This document shows, piece after piece, positions 19,338 through 33,740 of a stretch of DNA of 64,000 nucleotides. This DNA comes from Trichobilharzia szidati (Eukaryota > Platyhelminthes > Trematoda > Strigeidida > Schistosomatidae). Made by a program: the position numbers and the translations under genes. How positions within the stretch are numbered: position 1 is the first letter of the stretch; each line of letters begins with the position of its first letter. The notes below the pieces were generated by a model. It saw nothing but the letters and a program-made list of their open reading frames with translations, made no database searches and was not told the DNA's origin. The stretch is taken from positions 27,084,865-27,148,864 of the forward strand of contig OX235275.1 of NCBI GenBank assembly GCA_944472155.2, in the 5' to 3' direction.

Positions 19338-20864
19338 TGTGATGAGTGAGCAGAGACTGAACACTGGAGTGCATTCCACTCACATCATATGTGATATTTG
19401 TTGAAATCGTGAATATGTTCTGATCGTGATCGCTGCAGTTCAAACCACTTGATTGTCTTTTGTTTAAAAGGTTTTGTTTCAAACCACAATAACATTCGAC
19501 ATTTCTCTCCTCCGAGATTCACTCTCATCACTGTCATCATCATCATCATCGATATTCACTTCCCAGCTTCTCTTACTTATACTTATGTATCGACAGAGAA
19601 GATAACTGTGTCATCGTTTCAATACACTAATTTCTCCCTCCATGTGTTCATTATTAGAGTGCCTTGTGATTGTCAGTCTGTGTGTTTGTGGTCGCATTAA
19701 ATCGTGTGATTTGCTTGCAGCATTCTCTAACTGTATTGTCTTTGCAAACATTCGATATATTTTCAGTTGATATATCTGGGTGTACTAACAGTATTACAAG
19801 TATTGTCATTATAATTTGTTGTTGTTATTGTTGTTATTATTAGTGCCATTATTATTCTTATTATTGTCGTCATTCGTCCATCGCACTGTGAGTAGAACAT
19901 GAGATTTGGAGAGAGCATCTCCATTGCATTGAGTTCCTTGTCATGACGTGGATTTGGCTACGAAACTGCTCACAAACTTTCAGCTTCCTCTTCACATGAT
20001 CATCGCCGTATCAGTCATGGATCTGTAAGCAGTCGCTTCCGAATCCATTCACTTCGATTTACTTCAGCATAGTCATGGAGCAATAGCCTCCTGCTTGGTT
20101 CAGCATTTTTCGGAGACATTTATCAGTTATCATTTGCAATAAAGCTATTTGATGTTAGGTATCATATGCAGTGGGGCGTTGTTAATGACAGAATAGCTGT
20201 ATTTTCTTGAGAATTCTTTAAATGGTACACGAAGACTTTAAAGCATAAATGAGAAACACTGTGTGGTTTATTATCATCATTATTATTATTTATTATTCTC
20301 ATGGGTGCCGAGTGAAACATAGGGATTCAAATTTATATCTCCACTTTGGCCTGCTATCTGAAATTATCATACTGTGATAGTTATTTATGCTATTACTTTC
20401 TTCAGTAATATAGAAACGAGCCAATTGGATGCAGTCAACCACTTGTTGAATTAAATTTTTCAACCACACGTCAAAGCTTGGTCATGATCACGAACTCACA
20501 CGTTAAGTTTGTCAACCTGAATCAGTATTTCTTCTTCTTATTATTATTATAATGCACTCGTAGTCTCACTGCGAAGCTTCATGTTCCATCTCCCATATGC
20601 CTCAGTGTATTGTGTCGATTAGTTAATGAGAGTGTGCTTTTTCCTGTTTTACAGGTAAAGCTTCTCGCCGTGCTCCAGTTATTTTTTCATTTGGGCAAAG
20701 GATGATCACAACCACATCGACGAAATGCATCCTCGTAACTTTAACTATTCTGGATTTATTCAACACAGTTGTTGCATCTTCATCAGAGGTCAGAACTCAA
20801 AAAGACTTGATAAGCGACCTATACAGCAAGTTCACGTTATATTTTGGTTGATTTATTTCTGTAG

Positions 20865-23800
20865 AGAATGGTTTTATAAAATCTTGGACTGTTAAACAAG
20901 TGATGACTCTTGTTGACCGTCAATTCTTTGTTAGGCAAAACCCATACGAAGATAGTTCACAACCAGTCGAATATGGTGCAAGAATCGCTGCGCCAAGAAC
21001 GGTAAGTCAGAGAGAATTTCGGCTTATTAACCACTATTATCATGACATGGTTTTGTAACAGCAGAAGACAAGGGTCAGGCAACAGATCGTTTATTAAGGA
21101 AATCAACACATATTTATAGCTTTTCATGTTAGCAGAAAAACACAGTCTTCTGATTGGTTGTTTCTCACTGAAAGTTAATCTTTCATCTCTTTGTGGCTGT
21201 TTCTTGAATGCCATATCATCTATATGCCAACTGTATCCGCCTACGCAAAGTCTACTGTGCTGGTTGTTGAATCACTCTTTGTTCATACTTTTCTCACGAC
21301 CAGTATAGAGGACGTAAACATTGACGTAAATTACCACTTACCAATTCGGCTAGCAACCAGCTCTCACCACAGTTTATCTTGAAAATCAACGGAGGGCAAA
21401 ATGTGGTTAAAAACAACTATTCAGAATACATTCGGGTTCGTCATTCAACCCCTCATCACCTCAGGCGATATATGCGACTTGTATTCATCGAGTTTGTGGT
21501 TATGGGGCAGCTTTACATGTTTAACAGCAAAATCTGTGTAAATTTGCGGCTATGCTTGACAGGTTGGCCTCCACGGAAATAATGAATTTCAGCACATTGT
21601 AGTGCGAAATATTGATAGAGTTATGAGTTGTTCATTTCATTAAATAACTTGCCAGGATAGAAATGGAATACAGTTCAGTTTCGTAAATTTATTAGGAGTA
21701 ATAACTCGGTTTATGTTAGTGTTACATTTTGGTGAGCAGTGCAATATTCCAGTCAAGAAAGAAGTGAAATTCTCCATTCCTTAACATTGTGATTCCGAAT
21801 TCTATTGCAATAAACTTTGCTTCGAACCAGGGATGACACTTAGATACTACTTGTGTTATAATTCATCCGCTCAGCATTTTATGAGGGTAACTGGTTCTAC
21901 GTTTTGCTAGTGAATTCATTTGTTTTAAAATGTTTATTTTTGACGAAATAAATTGTGCAGAATAAACAAGATATAACACGCTTTAGTGAATGCTAAATTG
22001 AAACTGATCCATTCTTTCTGGATGTGATGTGGCGACTGCAGTTCATGGTTTCACGCCTATGATGAAATAGAGCTAACCCTTTCTGTATCCGTGCTGATAA
22101 GGCTTGTTTGACATTTGCCAAGTAATGAGGCGTAGACTGCTGGCTAGTTGGGTTCCTCGGGATGGTAAGAGCCAAAGAAGACTGGAGAGAATTGATGATG
22201 TGGCTCAAGATTGTTCTGAATGGCGCAGACACACTCAATCTTTGTGATTTGTTATATTCAATAAAACCCTATGCATCTTCTTTTTCTTCTATTGTATTAC
22301 TATTCCTTTTCCCTAACAATTGTGTTCACTATCTGTCTTTTGAATCTCTCCTTGCACTTTTCTGTTTCTTTATGTGCTACATGGAGAGTGGCATCTCGAA
22401 TTGATGCATAGCTGCGAAAAACCCTCTGTTGAAACCAGTCAGTCAGTTACGCTTCACAATATCTGCACCATCCTGCCTCATGAAGCACATAAGCGTTACT
22501 GTAATTCTATCTTAAAGTGAATATGCAATCACTGGTGCTGTGGGAGGCAGCACATCATAAGCAAATCTGTCAAAGTAACTGACGGAGCACTAAAGTTTCT
22601 GAACTGTGAAGGTCTCTCACCACAATGGGAAGATAACCAGCGCTCGGACACAGGTGGTGCCTTTAGCGTCATGCATAAGTGGGATATTAGCTTTTACTAA
22701 ACATTTGCAAGAAGACCTACCTGCAGTATACCTGTTGCTTCACAAGGGGAAATTCGTAGGAAGAGATGTGGACCAACAGCCAAAGTCGCCTCACAAGCCG
22801 TTGAATGTGCAGACTAAGATTCATCCACAGTGTTGGCGGATAGTGTACAGTCGTCGTCGAAGTTAGATGTTGAAGGGAACTCAAGTGATGAGTGGCCTGA
22901 TGTAGTCCCTAGCAAAAATAGAGACAAAACCACTACACAAGATGTATCGCACTTGAGAGATGGAAAGATGCCTTTTCCCCATGGAGAAACAGCCGACAAC
23001 AGGAAACCTGATGTCTCCGATAGGTAGTTTATTTTCCACAAAGTGGGGGAATCCAATATTTCAGATTCTAAGGCCATGTTCGCACATGGTCTCAGCCTAG
23101 TCAAAACAGTTTTAGATAAGCTACTCTCCACAAAGTAGCAAGCATAAACACCAACAGTCTGCATAGAGTTAACCAAAAGGCTGTCTCCGCAATAAGTCAG
23201 TTGGTGTGTCTTCTTCAAATCACATTGAATTTAAGAAATAAGACTGATTACATTTTGAGTTATCCCTTTAATCCCAAGGGATTAGGCATTTATCTCGGTG
23301 CATAATTATGCCTGGCAGGATGTATTAAAGGGCGTTCCAATTAAATAAACGTTATTGAATGGTGTCACTCAGGTGATGAAATCATTATCATTAGGAGATG
23401 TCGCATAGTACACGTTCTGCAGTTTTACAGTTACCAAACATCTGTGGGTGAAATTCGGCGGTAACAAACTGAAATAACAATTTGCTGCATTATTGTCTGC
23501 AGTCTGACAAGTTAATGGCTTTAGACGGGTGGCGTGATTACCTCTGAGAACACGGATATCATGACTATGACGGGATCACCACAAGTATCTGGAATCTGTG
23601 ACAGTGGAGTTAGCCACCAAAAGTTCACGATGCGTAGGGCAGATTCCCTAAACTGCAGAGGAGATGGGGTAATTAAGTACCTCGAGAAATGCTTACTGTT
23701 CGGTGACTCAGAAGCTGAAGCACATGAAAGTGAATCTTGCGAACTTCTACTATGCAGACTAAAATGCATGGGACGAGATATCGACCTCATCGAAATATAC

Positions 23801-26800
23801 CTCACTCTCAGTTGTCTCACACAGAAACCAGTCTCATGAACATTCAAATCGACAATTTCAGTGGAATCGGCCGGACAAGTTTTACCACGCCACCCTCATA
23901 AAATCCCTTCCATCATTGGCCGATATGATGGCCCGTTCGATTGTCTGATCAAGAAACCTGTAATTTGTGATTCTTAGAACTTTGTCTCTCAAACACCAAC
24001 CTGGTTATCTCGTACAGAGAAGATGAGAATCACAAGCAACATCTGCCATCTCTAGTGAGAGGAGGAAGTGATCACGTTGTGCTCACGTTTGACTTCACAG
24101 TTGACGCAGTAACCCGAAACTGAAAGTGATAAACAAATTAAAGTAGCCGTTCGCACAACTGTGTGTTCTGCATAAAATAAGGAACTGCGAATCTGTCATG
24201 TTCCCCCACATAATGCAAGACGTTACAAATCCCCTGTGTAATAGTGCTTGGCGAAAGTGTTTGGAGTATTGACAGAAAGGAGGAGGGTGTAGCCATGTAA
24301 CCTTAACAAAATATCGAGAAATCGTCAAAGTTTGAGAATATTTTGATTTTGCTTCTCGTCACTATTGCAAAAGTCTGTATGTAGGTAGTGAGAAAGGTGG
24401 ATTTTGCCAACATAGATACGTGCATTCATATGTTGAGTGTTTTTGAATTCTTATTCTAATGGCATAATTTCTACGTGGAAATTTCTATTTCTCTTTTTAT
24501 GATACAGCATGCACGTATCCTGGATGGTTTAGTCGGTCATCTCAAGCGAGGTGTGAAAGTTTCGTGTGTTTTGTGCGACAGTGGATACTTAATAGCATGT
24601 ATGGCTGTTCTCGTAAGTCCTTTCACAAAACAACGAAGATTTTTTGTTTGTGTTAAACACCACTCAGTCGTGGATATCGATTTCAGACACTCTACAGTCT
24701 GTACCTTGTCCATTGGTTGTTCAAGGGTAGAATACTCACCATCCACGCGTGTGGTCCACGTCTCGATTCCCCTGTCAACACAGTCTTAACTCTAGCTTAG
24801 CTGACAGTGATTCTGGCAAAACGTGTAGATGATAATAATAATTTGCTTTATTCCAGAAACAGTACTAGTGGTACAGTGTGGAATTTTCAGCACATATCTA
24901 CAATATTTGCATCTAATTTTACAAACATTTCAAAGGAGTATTTAAAAAAAAAAATTTAAAGACACCAACAGCAAAAAAATTAGGATAAACACAAAATAAT
25001 TGTAGATGCGAAAAAGTACCAAGAAGTAGAAAGGAAAATAAACATCATATAATAATAACAACTCAGTATTGGGTAGTGGTAGCTATGATATGATTATGCA
25101 TGGTGACAGTAAAGCTATAGTCATACAAGAAGTTATGAAATGATATTTAAGAATGTTTATCGCCAAGATGGTCAGTTAATTTGGTTGAAACAACTCTAAA
25201 CCATCATAAAATGACATTTCAGGGTTGTTGTTTTGTTTTTTATTGTCAGGTCTAATACAGTGTTTGTAGTGGTAGTGTGAGTAATCCTGAATAATACAAA
25301 ATTTTTTAAGGTGGTGACTATGGCGTTCTCAAGCAATGATTGACAGTTTAATATTGCCGAAAAGTATAGAGAATAAGAAAAAACGACCACAAAACTAATA
25401 ATTACGTGATGGTTAATGATAGGACAATTTTGTAATATTCATAGTGCTAATAGAGTCGGAACCAGTGGATACACAATAGAAGGAATATAGTAAAGTACAA
25501 AAAAGGAAGCCAATGTTTATAATTTAGGTAGCTAAGTATGTTTGAGAAGGAGTTCACTATAGAATACAAAATAAGAGAGAAATAAAAGAGTCTAAAATTA
25601 TATTGTTAATAACAAAGCAAGTCATAGGTTTCACGCTTAACATTGTCTCTATCGCTTAGAACACGGGCCAAATACGGTATCGTTGAGTTCCTGTACTTGG
25701 TTTTACGAGCATAGATTATTTTATACTGATTTCTGGTTTTAATTGATGAGATACAAGGCGAGAGTTGGGAATAGAAGGGGTGTTGCGGGTCGGAGAGCAT
25801 GGTTTTTGACCATTTTTCGCATGTATTCAGATGCCTGTCAACTAAAGTAGTGACGAGCTGACTGAGTTTTACACCACTAGTCCTACTGAATACCTTCAAC
25901 ATCCTTCTCAGGATGGTATAGTCCTTTTTCAGTAGACCAGGAAAGACTAACGGGGAGCAGTAAAGTAGAATAGATAAGATACAAGAGTTGACAAATTGTG
26001 CAAGTAGAGGCTACATATCTCACTCCGTGAAAACATAACAAGCTCTACTGGAACTTCGAGGCTCAGGCCCTGACGCTATATGTTCCACTTGAGACGCATG
26101 AGGATAAATAGTCTGTGCTCACAACCATCTGATCACACTTTGTTCCTATGACTTGTTTGTAGACTTGAGTATTTAACATCAATAATATGCGATGGTATTT
26201 TGTTTGTCACGTGCACGAGGAGTTATAAAGGGTGTTGAGCAGATGCATCCTACTCAGATATCACAAACTCACTGAAATCTGCTTCATAAGATATTGTTGC
26301 TTTTGTTATGTCTTCAACTGCTAATGAAATGCCTTAGTTCATTGATGAAAATTGAGCATTCCATTGGTAAAACGCTATGGGAATTTCTGATGTATATCAA
26401 TTTATGTTACTGGGGATATCTCTTAGTTGAAATCCTTCATTTATGTGACTCTCATCTTAGCTCAAAACGTAAATTACTGCGCATATCCAGATTCACTTCA
26501 TTGTCACTGATGTTCCTTGGAGTGTTTGCATAATCAGTGTGCATTCATACGGTAGTCATATATACGCTGAACACTGTTATCAGTATTCAATAGTTTAGAA
26601 CTGAGGAAACCATCATGAACACTAAACAGTTTCATGCATACTCCATGTGTGATATCAGAAATACGTGTTCTCAAACGAAGCTACATAACAAGACTACTAA
26701 CCAAGACATAGAGTCGAACCAGGCCAACTTACATTCCTGAGCATCATTTAGTCAGTGGCCAGTCAGGAAGAGAAGGCACACTGAGCGTGAGTGAAGCTAG

Positions 26801-29800
26801 CAACTTCATCCTGTAAAAATAACATAAGCTCTGCTTAAACTTCATCACTCATACACCAATACTGACTTACGTTTTTGCTTTATGTATATTTTGTACTGCT
26901 TCTTTTGTTTTTAAAGGTCACTGCTAAAGGTATAGTTATAGGAGTTCAAACTAATCTTGCCTTGACCATTATAAATTATGAGAATATTGAAAAATGGATT
27001 GCAAATACTGATCGTGTGAAATCATTTGGTTTTAAAAAACATGTACCATTCCTACTTTTCACTCGTGATCACACAAGTAAATATGTGCCCGGTGAAGGAC
27101 TTGATGCGATTTACTATCATGGAGATGATCCACGTACCTTGAAAGTAGTAAGTTATTTAATAATGAGCACTTTTCATCATCAACAACTTCTGAAATGCTG
27201 CCATGTTGTTGTTGTCTTAATTCATGACTGATTCATTCAGACACTGCAAAGTCAACTTCATGAGTAGGAAATTTCGTGAGTGAAATTTTTCAAAATATTT
27301 AGTACATTGTAATCGTATCTTTGTTGATAAATATGAATAACTTTTTTATTAAAGCATCATTCATTTCTCAGCAGTCATTTTGTGCTTGCGTTAAATGTTC
27401 ACAAACCATTCAGGTGGTTGGAGTTCGATTCTCGGCTAGTGCACTCGTAAATCCTGCCATTTGGGGTCAAGTAGTGAATCTGGAAAAGACAGAAGATTAA
27501 CCTTGAGGTTAGCGACCAGATTGTGTGAAGGAAACACCACCAGTACTGAAACTTAAAATCAGTGGGCCTCATATTTCACTCGCACAATCCTAATACTTCA
27601 CTGTGTGTACTGGAATGATTCTGTAGGGTTCACTGGAAGCTTAGAAGTAGTGTCAAAATGTATACAGTGTTCAGCGTATCACAATCATTACAGTTTGATT
27701 TGAAGCATGACTCTTGGGTCCTCTGAAATATACTTCAGATTGCAACTACTTAATGGTGTTGACATAGTTTCATTCTGTAGTTTTGTTGCCTGGTATTACA
27801 GTGAATAAGCGACGTATTAGGGTAGCGCACAACTTGTAGGACATGTTTTTCTACTTTCTGTTCTTTTTGTTAAGTAATCAATTGATGTGTTTGAGTTGAG
27901 ATTAAGATGACAGTCACAGGTAACTTGATAGGGCACCTCAACGACAAACTGGTCTCCTTTAGTGAATCTTTCGTGTCGAAGTCAGTCTGGGAGAATCTCA
28001 CTAGCAGTTATGACAAATTTAAGTGTATTGAATTCGCATAATAGTAGGGATAATAATTTGCTTTATTCCAAAACAGTGATTATGACACAGTGTGTATTTC
28101 TCAGCATTTGGTACAATATTGCGAAAGGAAGCACAAATAATATAACAGAGTATGCGTGACCAGAATTGATATTGCCGGCATCTTGGTGTAAGCGATGATG
28201 ATCTTGTCAAAAGCATACAAAAAGTGTAAAATAATGATGACAATCATATTGATAACTAGCATCATAAGTTCAGTGGAATTGTGTCAACATAGATTACAAA
28301 TACAAGAGGATACAAGAGGCTAATTAGATAGTAAGCTGTAGGTTTCACGCTTAACACTATCTCTGTGACATAGAACGCGGATTCAGTGGGTTCCGTTGAG
28401 TTTTGCACTTAGTTGTACGAGCATATAACGCTTCACCATGACTCATAGTCCTACGTCATGAGATGCAGGTGCAGATTTGTGAATAGGGTTGTTGTTGAGA
28501 GTCAGACATTATGGATTTAGTTCATTTCTCTTGTGAGTTACGATGTCTGTCCACTACAACAGTAACGATCTACTTGACTTGGTGGCACACTACTTGCCTG
28601 TCGTACTGAGAAACTTCATTACCCTTCAAAAAATATCGCAAAGTCCTTTATGAGTAGCCCAGAGAAGACTAAATGGGGCAATAAAGAAAAATAGATAAGA
28701 TTGATTCTTGAACAAAGAATATTGTTTTCGGTAACTTCATCATCAGGTTCGGTAGTTATATATCCATAACAATACTCCCGTCCTTCACATGATCATTCAT
28801 CCATCTGAAGTTTATATTCAATATGCATAAAACTTGATATGAACATGTCTCAGGAGAATTTATAACCCCTCATTCGTTGTCACTCATAATCATTTACTTT
28901 GTTATATTGTCGTTCAATTTAGTATTACGATTTCACATATTACCACATACACACATATATACTTCGGACTACAATCTATTGACAATCTGATTGCAAATAA
29001 CTTTTGAAATTCTGATCTAAATGATTCGATGTTACTCTTTTTAAAGACCACTAATATTGTCACTAATAATGATTCTTTCATTATTAGGGAACGATATACA
29101 ACTGTAGAACCTGATGAGGAAGTAATCGAAAGGAATATTCTTTGTTCAATAATGAATCTTTTTGAAATTTCGAATGTGTATCTATAATCGGATGAAAAAA
29201 GGAGTTATGGAAGAATTAACAAATTACAGACCTATAGGTTGAGTGATTCCTGATTGTCTTGAGTTCTTAGTGTAGAAGGCCAGGGGAGATATCCTCCGAG
29301 AAAGCGACTAGATATGCGATGAACATGAAACGTTAGCATAAAGAGCTGTTCCAAAGTATTTGATACTTCAATTAGATCCTGTTACAGTGTACTAAAATGC
29401 TGCAAGCATCGTGTGAATAAAGAAATTCACGCCGACCACGTTTGTGCCTGAAAATGAAATTTATTGTCTGCCATTTAGAGGGATCTTAGTTAGGTCGATT
29501 TAAATAAGACCACTGGCTGATGTCCGACAAAAGTGATTCAGTTTGAAACAGTAAAATCAGGAAGAAACTGATAACGAGACAGTCAAATCACCAGTGGTTA
29601 GGACTCTCGCCGTCTATGCACATGGTCCGGGGTTCGATCCACTGCCGACGCACACCCGATATCTATGGTAGGCCTGCAAAATTTGGGCTACCGATATCCA
29701 TGCTGAAAATTCCATACTTGTACTGAAAATACGGTGTGGCATCAAGCTGTAGTCAAAAATAAAAAAATAGAAAATATGTTTAACGAAATTGATTTCGTCC

Positions 29801-32201
29801 GCCAGGGTTAAATCTTCTAAGAAGACAAACAAAATGAAAGTAGAGAGAACAGCATTTCAAGAGACACTTGCTTCAGTAAGCATGCCACAGGATGATTTGC
29901 CTTTATACAGAGCATACCGAATTCCGTCAGAGAAATAAGAATGCAATCGGTTATCAGTCCAGAGGTCAGTTTGTGTTAGAGAGAGCTTACTTAACAAAAG
30001 ACTTATGCGTAAACAGTCAAAAGCATATATGCAACCAAGGAAGGTGCATCGAGCATATTCGGCTCCATGATCTCTGTCAGCTGTCATCTACCGTATAAAT
30101 GACATCTTATCCACTTTGGTATCATTTCAACTTATTTCCGCTTTACTGCTTCTCTGGAGATGTGAAGTATTGAGAAGTAAATATACTCAGGTTCTTTCGT
30201 TGCTTGATACTGCCATTCTACCAACGAGTCAAAGCAAGTAATAAGGTTTCATTATTCAACGATTTTAGTTACAGGATCGTTTGAGACCCGGTGGTCGCCT
30301 GATTTATGAAAAAAGTACTGGAAGCGATGATCCTGAATTAATGGTGGTAGATAAATTATCCAACGGCTCATTGTATGAAAGATCACTGACTGATGTGATG
30401 ATGGAATCTGCTAAAGAAGAAGAAGTCAAAACAGGAGAAGGGGAAGAATTGGGAGGAGTGGAGGATTTATTGCCGCCTCGACCTGTTCTCCCTGGGTAAG
30501 ACTTATTAATTAGAGTGTATTCGTGTGTGCTTGTTTACCTTATCAACACATTTGATGCTAATAAGTTCACCGTTATTGTGGAAGTAGGGTTAACCAACAT
30601 GATAGTATTAAGTAGTGTCTTCATATTTATGTGAGTTATTGAAGTAAACCAAATGAAGTGGGTAGCTACCGATACCCGTTTGCATGCAACGCATATGGGC
30701 GTTGCAATTGTGACAATCAAAGATGTGAGAGATGCTCACAAGTTAGTTCAGTGTTTCAATATAATGTACCAAAACATTTGTTGAATATTGGGATATGAGC
30801 ATGGCCATCCTTAACACCTTCTCTGTTAGCCCATCAGACACCGAGTTGATGCCACAATCCGGAGACGCATAAACGACATAGGATGCTCATACTAGACAGT
30901 ATTTGATGCGTGCCGATATCCCTTCTATGAGGTATGAATAGGAGTTAGTGATGTCAGTGTTTCAGAGTGATCGCATACTTGCAAAAATTCACCCAACTGC
31001 TCATCTGATTTCTATTTGCAACAGCATTTCCCCTGTTTACCGTTGAACAGGGGAGAGGTATTTATCAGAATTCATTTTGATTTGCGTTAAAATATTCTCA
31101 TTTACATACCAGAAGAGGTAGATTTGAAAAGGACAAGGTTTGACCCCTCATCAAGTATGCGGACATATTGATGGAAACGTGGGATTCGAAACGTCCCCAT
31201 CTTTTATAAGTGAAATGACTCAATATCTCAGGGAATGGTGACAAAAAGGTGGGTATTTCGACTGACGGTAACACTAACAATCGACTGAAATTCTAACTCT
31301 AATCAGTTTACCCAATCAACTGATATTGGGGTACTTTGAATGCAGGTTTGTGTACGGTGAACAATTCTTTCACATTCTGATTACAACTGGCGAGACTGGT
31401 GTTATACAAGTGTGGGTAGTGAATCGTTATTATTAACTTATTATTTCAAACTGCTGAGCTTAACTCACGACACCTTAGTGATCAATTATAGTCAAATGAA
31501 GAACATTTGTGTCGTGAACTGTAGATGCATGTGTAACTGCTATCTCACAGTTCCTTGTAGTATTATAACGAGAAATGTTTGGCAGAATATAATTTCATTG
31601 GAAAAGCAGTATGCCGCTTTATGCAAAGAAGTCTTCATTTCCTGATTGATTGGAAGGCAGGCTACAAAACTCCAGATATACTAACGCCATCTCTTCTCAT
31701 TTGATGCTGTACAGCATTATTATGCGCCTTTTGTTATTTCATTTCCTCACTGGTAGATTCTCCTTGTTGTAATGTACAATTACGAAGATAGAATTCACGA
31801 GTCCTTGAAATTCTGACCGAATTAGCTGGATGGACAACGAGACTGGTCTCGTAACTTGAAGGTCCCATATTGGATCCTTGGTCAAAACATGGATGTGCAT
31901 TACTGAGGAGTCCCAGAATAGGAAAAAATAGCCTCATTCAATGCTTTCTTGTTTTCAATGACCCCACTGACTGGTGTTGATAATAATAGTTATATTGATT
32001 ATTGTTCATCCTAACTGGTATTGCCTACTGTCCATCTTCAAAATCAAGAATTATCCGTTTTTGTCACTATGTTTCTGTTGTAGATTACCCGATTACGACG
32101 AACTGCTTATCACATCGTCACAAATCAAGTGTATTCCAAACGTTGAAGTATTGCTACTGTTGGTCTGTATTGCTGTCATCTCATGCATCATACTATTCTA
32201 A
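20865..32201 (+). CDS. PIMT-like, tail-anchored protein, gene 2
   Basis: Join 20865-21001, 24508-24612, 26917-27147, 30275-30495, 32084-32201. Same five exons, splice phases and domain order as gene 1. Differences from gene 1 by eye: exon c has GEGLDAIYYHGDDPRTLKV in place of GEELDAIYYHGDVPCTLKV; exon d has RPVLPG for RPALPG; exon e has IPNVEVLL and SCIILF for IPDVKVLL and SGIILS. Motif I is the same altered VSCVLCDSGYLIA. No stop, frameshift or lost splice site was found in the recognised exons. The DDP of exon c restores an acidic pair where gene 1 has V and C, so gene 1 probably carries the derived state. First exon not identified. Confidence 0.8.
22606..24110 (+). mobile_element. Degenerate CR1-like 5' coding part, unit 2
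   Basis: Counterpart of 10250-11770. Here 23534-23839 is open and shows SGICDSGVSHQKFTMRRADS, LNCRGDGVIKYLEK and CELLLCRLKCMGRDIDLIEI, matching the CR1 endonuclease pattern better than unit 1. Confidence 0.55.
24828..26010 (-). mobile_element. CR1-like 3' end, unit 2
   Basis: Counterpart of 12470-13640; the minus-strand frame 25902-25606 is open with the same KTKYRNSTIPYLARVLSDRD end. Confidence 0.75.
28050..28700 (-). mobile_element. Second CR1-like 3' end, unit 2
   Basis: Counterpart of 15640-16300, decayed, same landmarks. Confidence 0.55.
28710..28750 (-). ncRNA. Hammerhead-like motif, minus strand, unit 2
   Basis: Counterpart of 16310-16350. One change (ATTGTTTTC for ATTCTTTTC) weakens stem III. 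Confidence 0.4.
29107..29147 (+). ncRNA. Hammerhead-like motif, plus strand, unit 2
   Basis: Counterpart of 16707-16747: GAAC, CTGATGA, GGAAGTAATC, GAAA, GGAATATTCTTT, GTTC. Core retained; the second pair of stem II is a G-U wobble. Confidence 0.5.
29596..29774 (+). mobile_element. tRNA-derived SINE inserted only in unit 2
   Basis: The insertion begins GGTTAGGACTCTCGCCGTCT and has a clean B-box GGGGTTCGATCC (GGTTCGATCC at 29631-29640), then a non-coding body and an A-rich end (AAAAATAAAAAAATAGAAAA). Units 1 and 3 have CACCAGTATATTTAACG uninterrupted at this site, so the gain is specific to gene 2 intron 3. Confidence 0.75.
29829..30139. mobile_element. 311-bp unit 2-specific insertion of unknown type
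   Basis: Units 1 and 3 read GAAGACAAGCTTTACTGC here; unit 2 has 311 bp between GAAGACAA and GCTTTACTGC. The minus strand holds an open frame with LTQTDLWTDNRLHSYFSDGI followed by RYALYKGKSSCG that I do not recognise. It may be a second insertion or sequence deleted from the others. Confidence 0.5.
31805..31945 (+). mobile_element. Degenerate tRNA/hammerhead-type SINE, unit 2
   Basis: Counterpart of 18930-19065, with TTACTGAGGAGTCCCAGAAT followed by AGGAAAAAATAGC. Confidence 0.4.
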
Positions 32202-33740
32202 TGTGATGAGTGAGCAGAGACTGAACACTGGAGTGCATTCCACTCACATCATATGTGATATTTGTTGAAATCGTGAATATGTTCTGATCGTGATCACTGC
32301 AGTTCAAACCACTTGATTGTCTTTTATTTAAAAGGTTTTGTTTCAAACCACAATAACATTCGACATTTCTCTCCTTCAAGATTCACTCTCATCATCATCG
32401 ATATTCACTTCCCATCTTCTCTGACTTATACACTTATGTATCGACAGAGAAGATAACTGTGTCATCGTTTCAATACACTAATTTCTCCCTCCATGTGTTC
32501 ATTATTGGAGTGCCTTGTGATTGTCAGTCTGTGTGTCTGTGTGTGTATGGTCGCATTAAATCGTGTGATGTGCTTGCAGCATTCTCTAACTGTATTGTCT
32601 TTGCAAACATTCGATAGATTTTCAGTTGATATATATCCGGGTGTACTAACAGTGTCACAAGTATTGTCATTATAATTTGTTATTGTTGTTGTTATTATTA
32701 GTGCCATTATTATTCTTATTATTGTCGTCATTCGTCCATCACACTGTGAGTAGAGCTTATGATTTAAAGAGAGCATCTTCATTGCAGCGAGGTCCTTGTC
32801 ATGACATTGATTTGGCTACGAAACTGTTCACAAACTTTCAGTTTCCTCTTCACATGATCATCGCCGTATCAGTCATGGATCTGTAAGCAGTCGCTTCCGA
32901 ATCCATTCACTTCGATTTACTTCAGCATAGTCATGGAGCAATAGCCTCCTGCTTGGTTCAGCATTTTTCGGAGACATTTATCAGTTATCATTTACAATAA
33001 AGCTATTTGATGTTAGGTATCATATGCAGTGGGGCATTGTTAATGACAAAATAGCTGTATTTTCTTGAGAATTCTTTGATCGGTACACGAAGACTTTAAA
33101 GCATAAATGAGAAACACTGTGTGGTTTATTATCATCATTATTATTTATTATTCTCATGGGTGCCTAGTGAAACATAGGGATTCAAATTTATATCTCCACT
33201 TTGGCCTGCTATCTGAAATTATCATACTGTGATAGTTATTTATGCTATTACCTTCTTCAGTAATATAGAAACGAGCCAATTGGATGCAGTCAACCACTTG
33301 TTGAATAATGCAGATGGACTGAAATTAAATTTTTCAACCACACGTCGAAGCTTGGTCATGATCACGAACTCAGACGTTAAGTTTGTCAACCTGAATCAGT
33401 ATTTCTTTTTCTTATTATTATTATAATGCACTCGTAGTCTCACTGCGAAGCCTCATGTTCCATCTCCCATATGCCTCAGTGTATTGTGTCGATTAGTTAA
33501 TGAGAGTGTGCTTTTTCCTGTTTTACAGGTGAAGCCGTGCTCGCCGTGCTCCAGTTATTTTTTCATTTGGGCAAAGTATGATCACAACCACATCGACGAA
33601 ATACATCCTCGTAACTTTAACTATTCTGGATTTATTCAACACAGTTGTTGCATCTTCATCAGAGGTCAGAACTCAAAAAGACTTGATAAGCGACCTATAC
33701 AGCAAGTTCACGTTATATTTTGGTTGATTTATTTCTGCAG

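Larger units (their letters stand above)
19338..32201 (+). repeat. Tandem array unit 2
   Basis: About 12.86 kb from the end of gene 1 to the stop of gene 2, aligned throughout with units 1 and 3. It is longest because of two insertions found only here, at 29596-29774 and 29829-30139. It lacks ~18 bp present near 8095 and 33305. Confidence 0.9.

Noticed and set aside
23534..23839. 101-residue frame, conserved in units 2 and 3
   Set aside because: Reads as a CR1 endonuclease remnant (FTMRRADSLNCRG) and is broken in unit 1.
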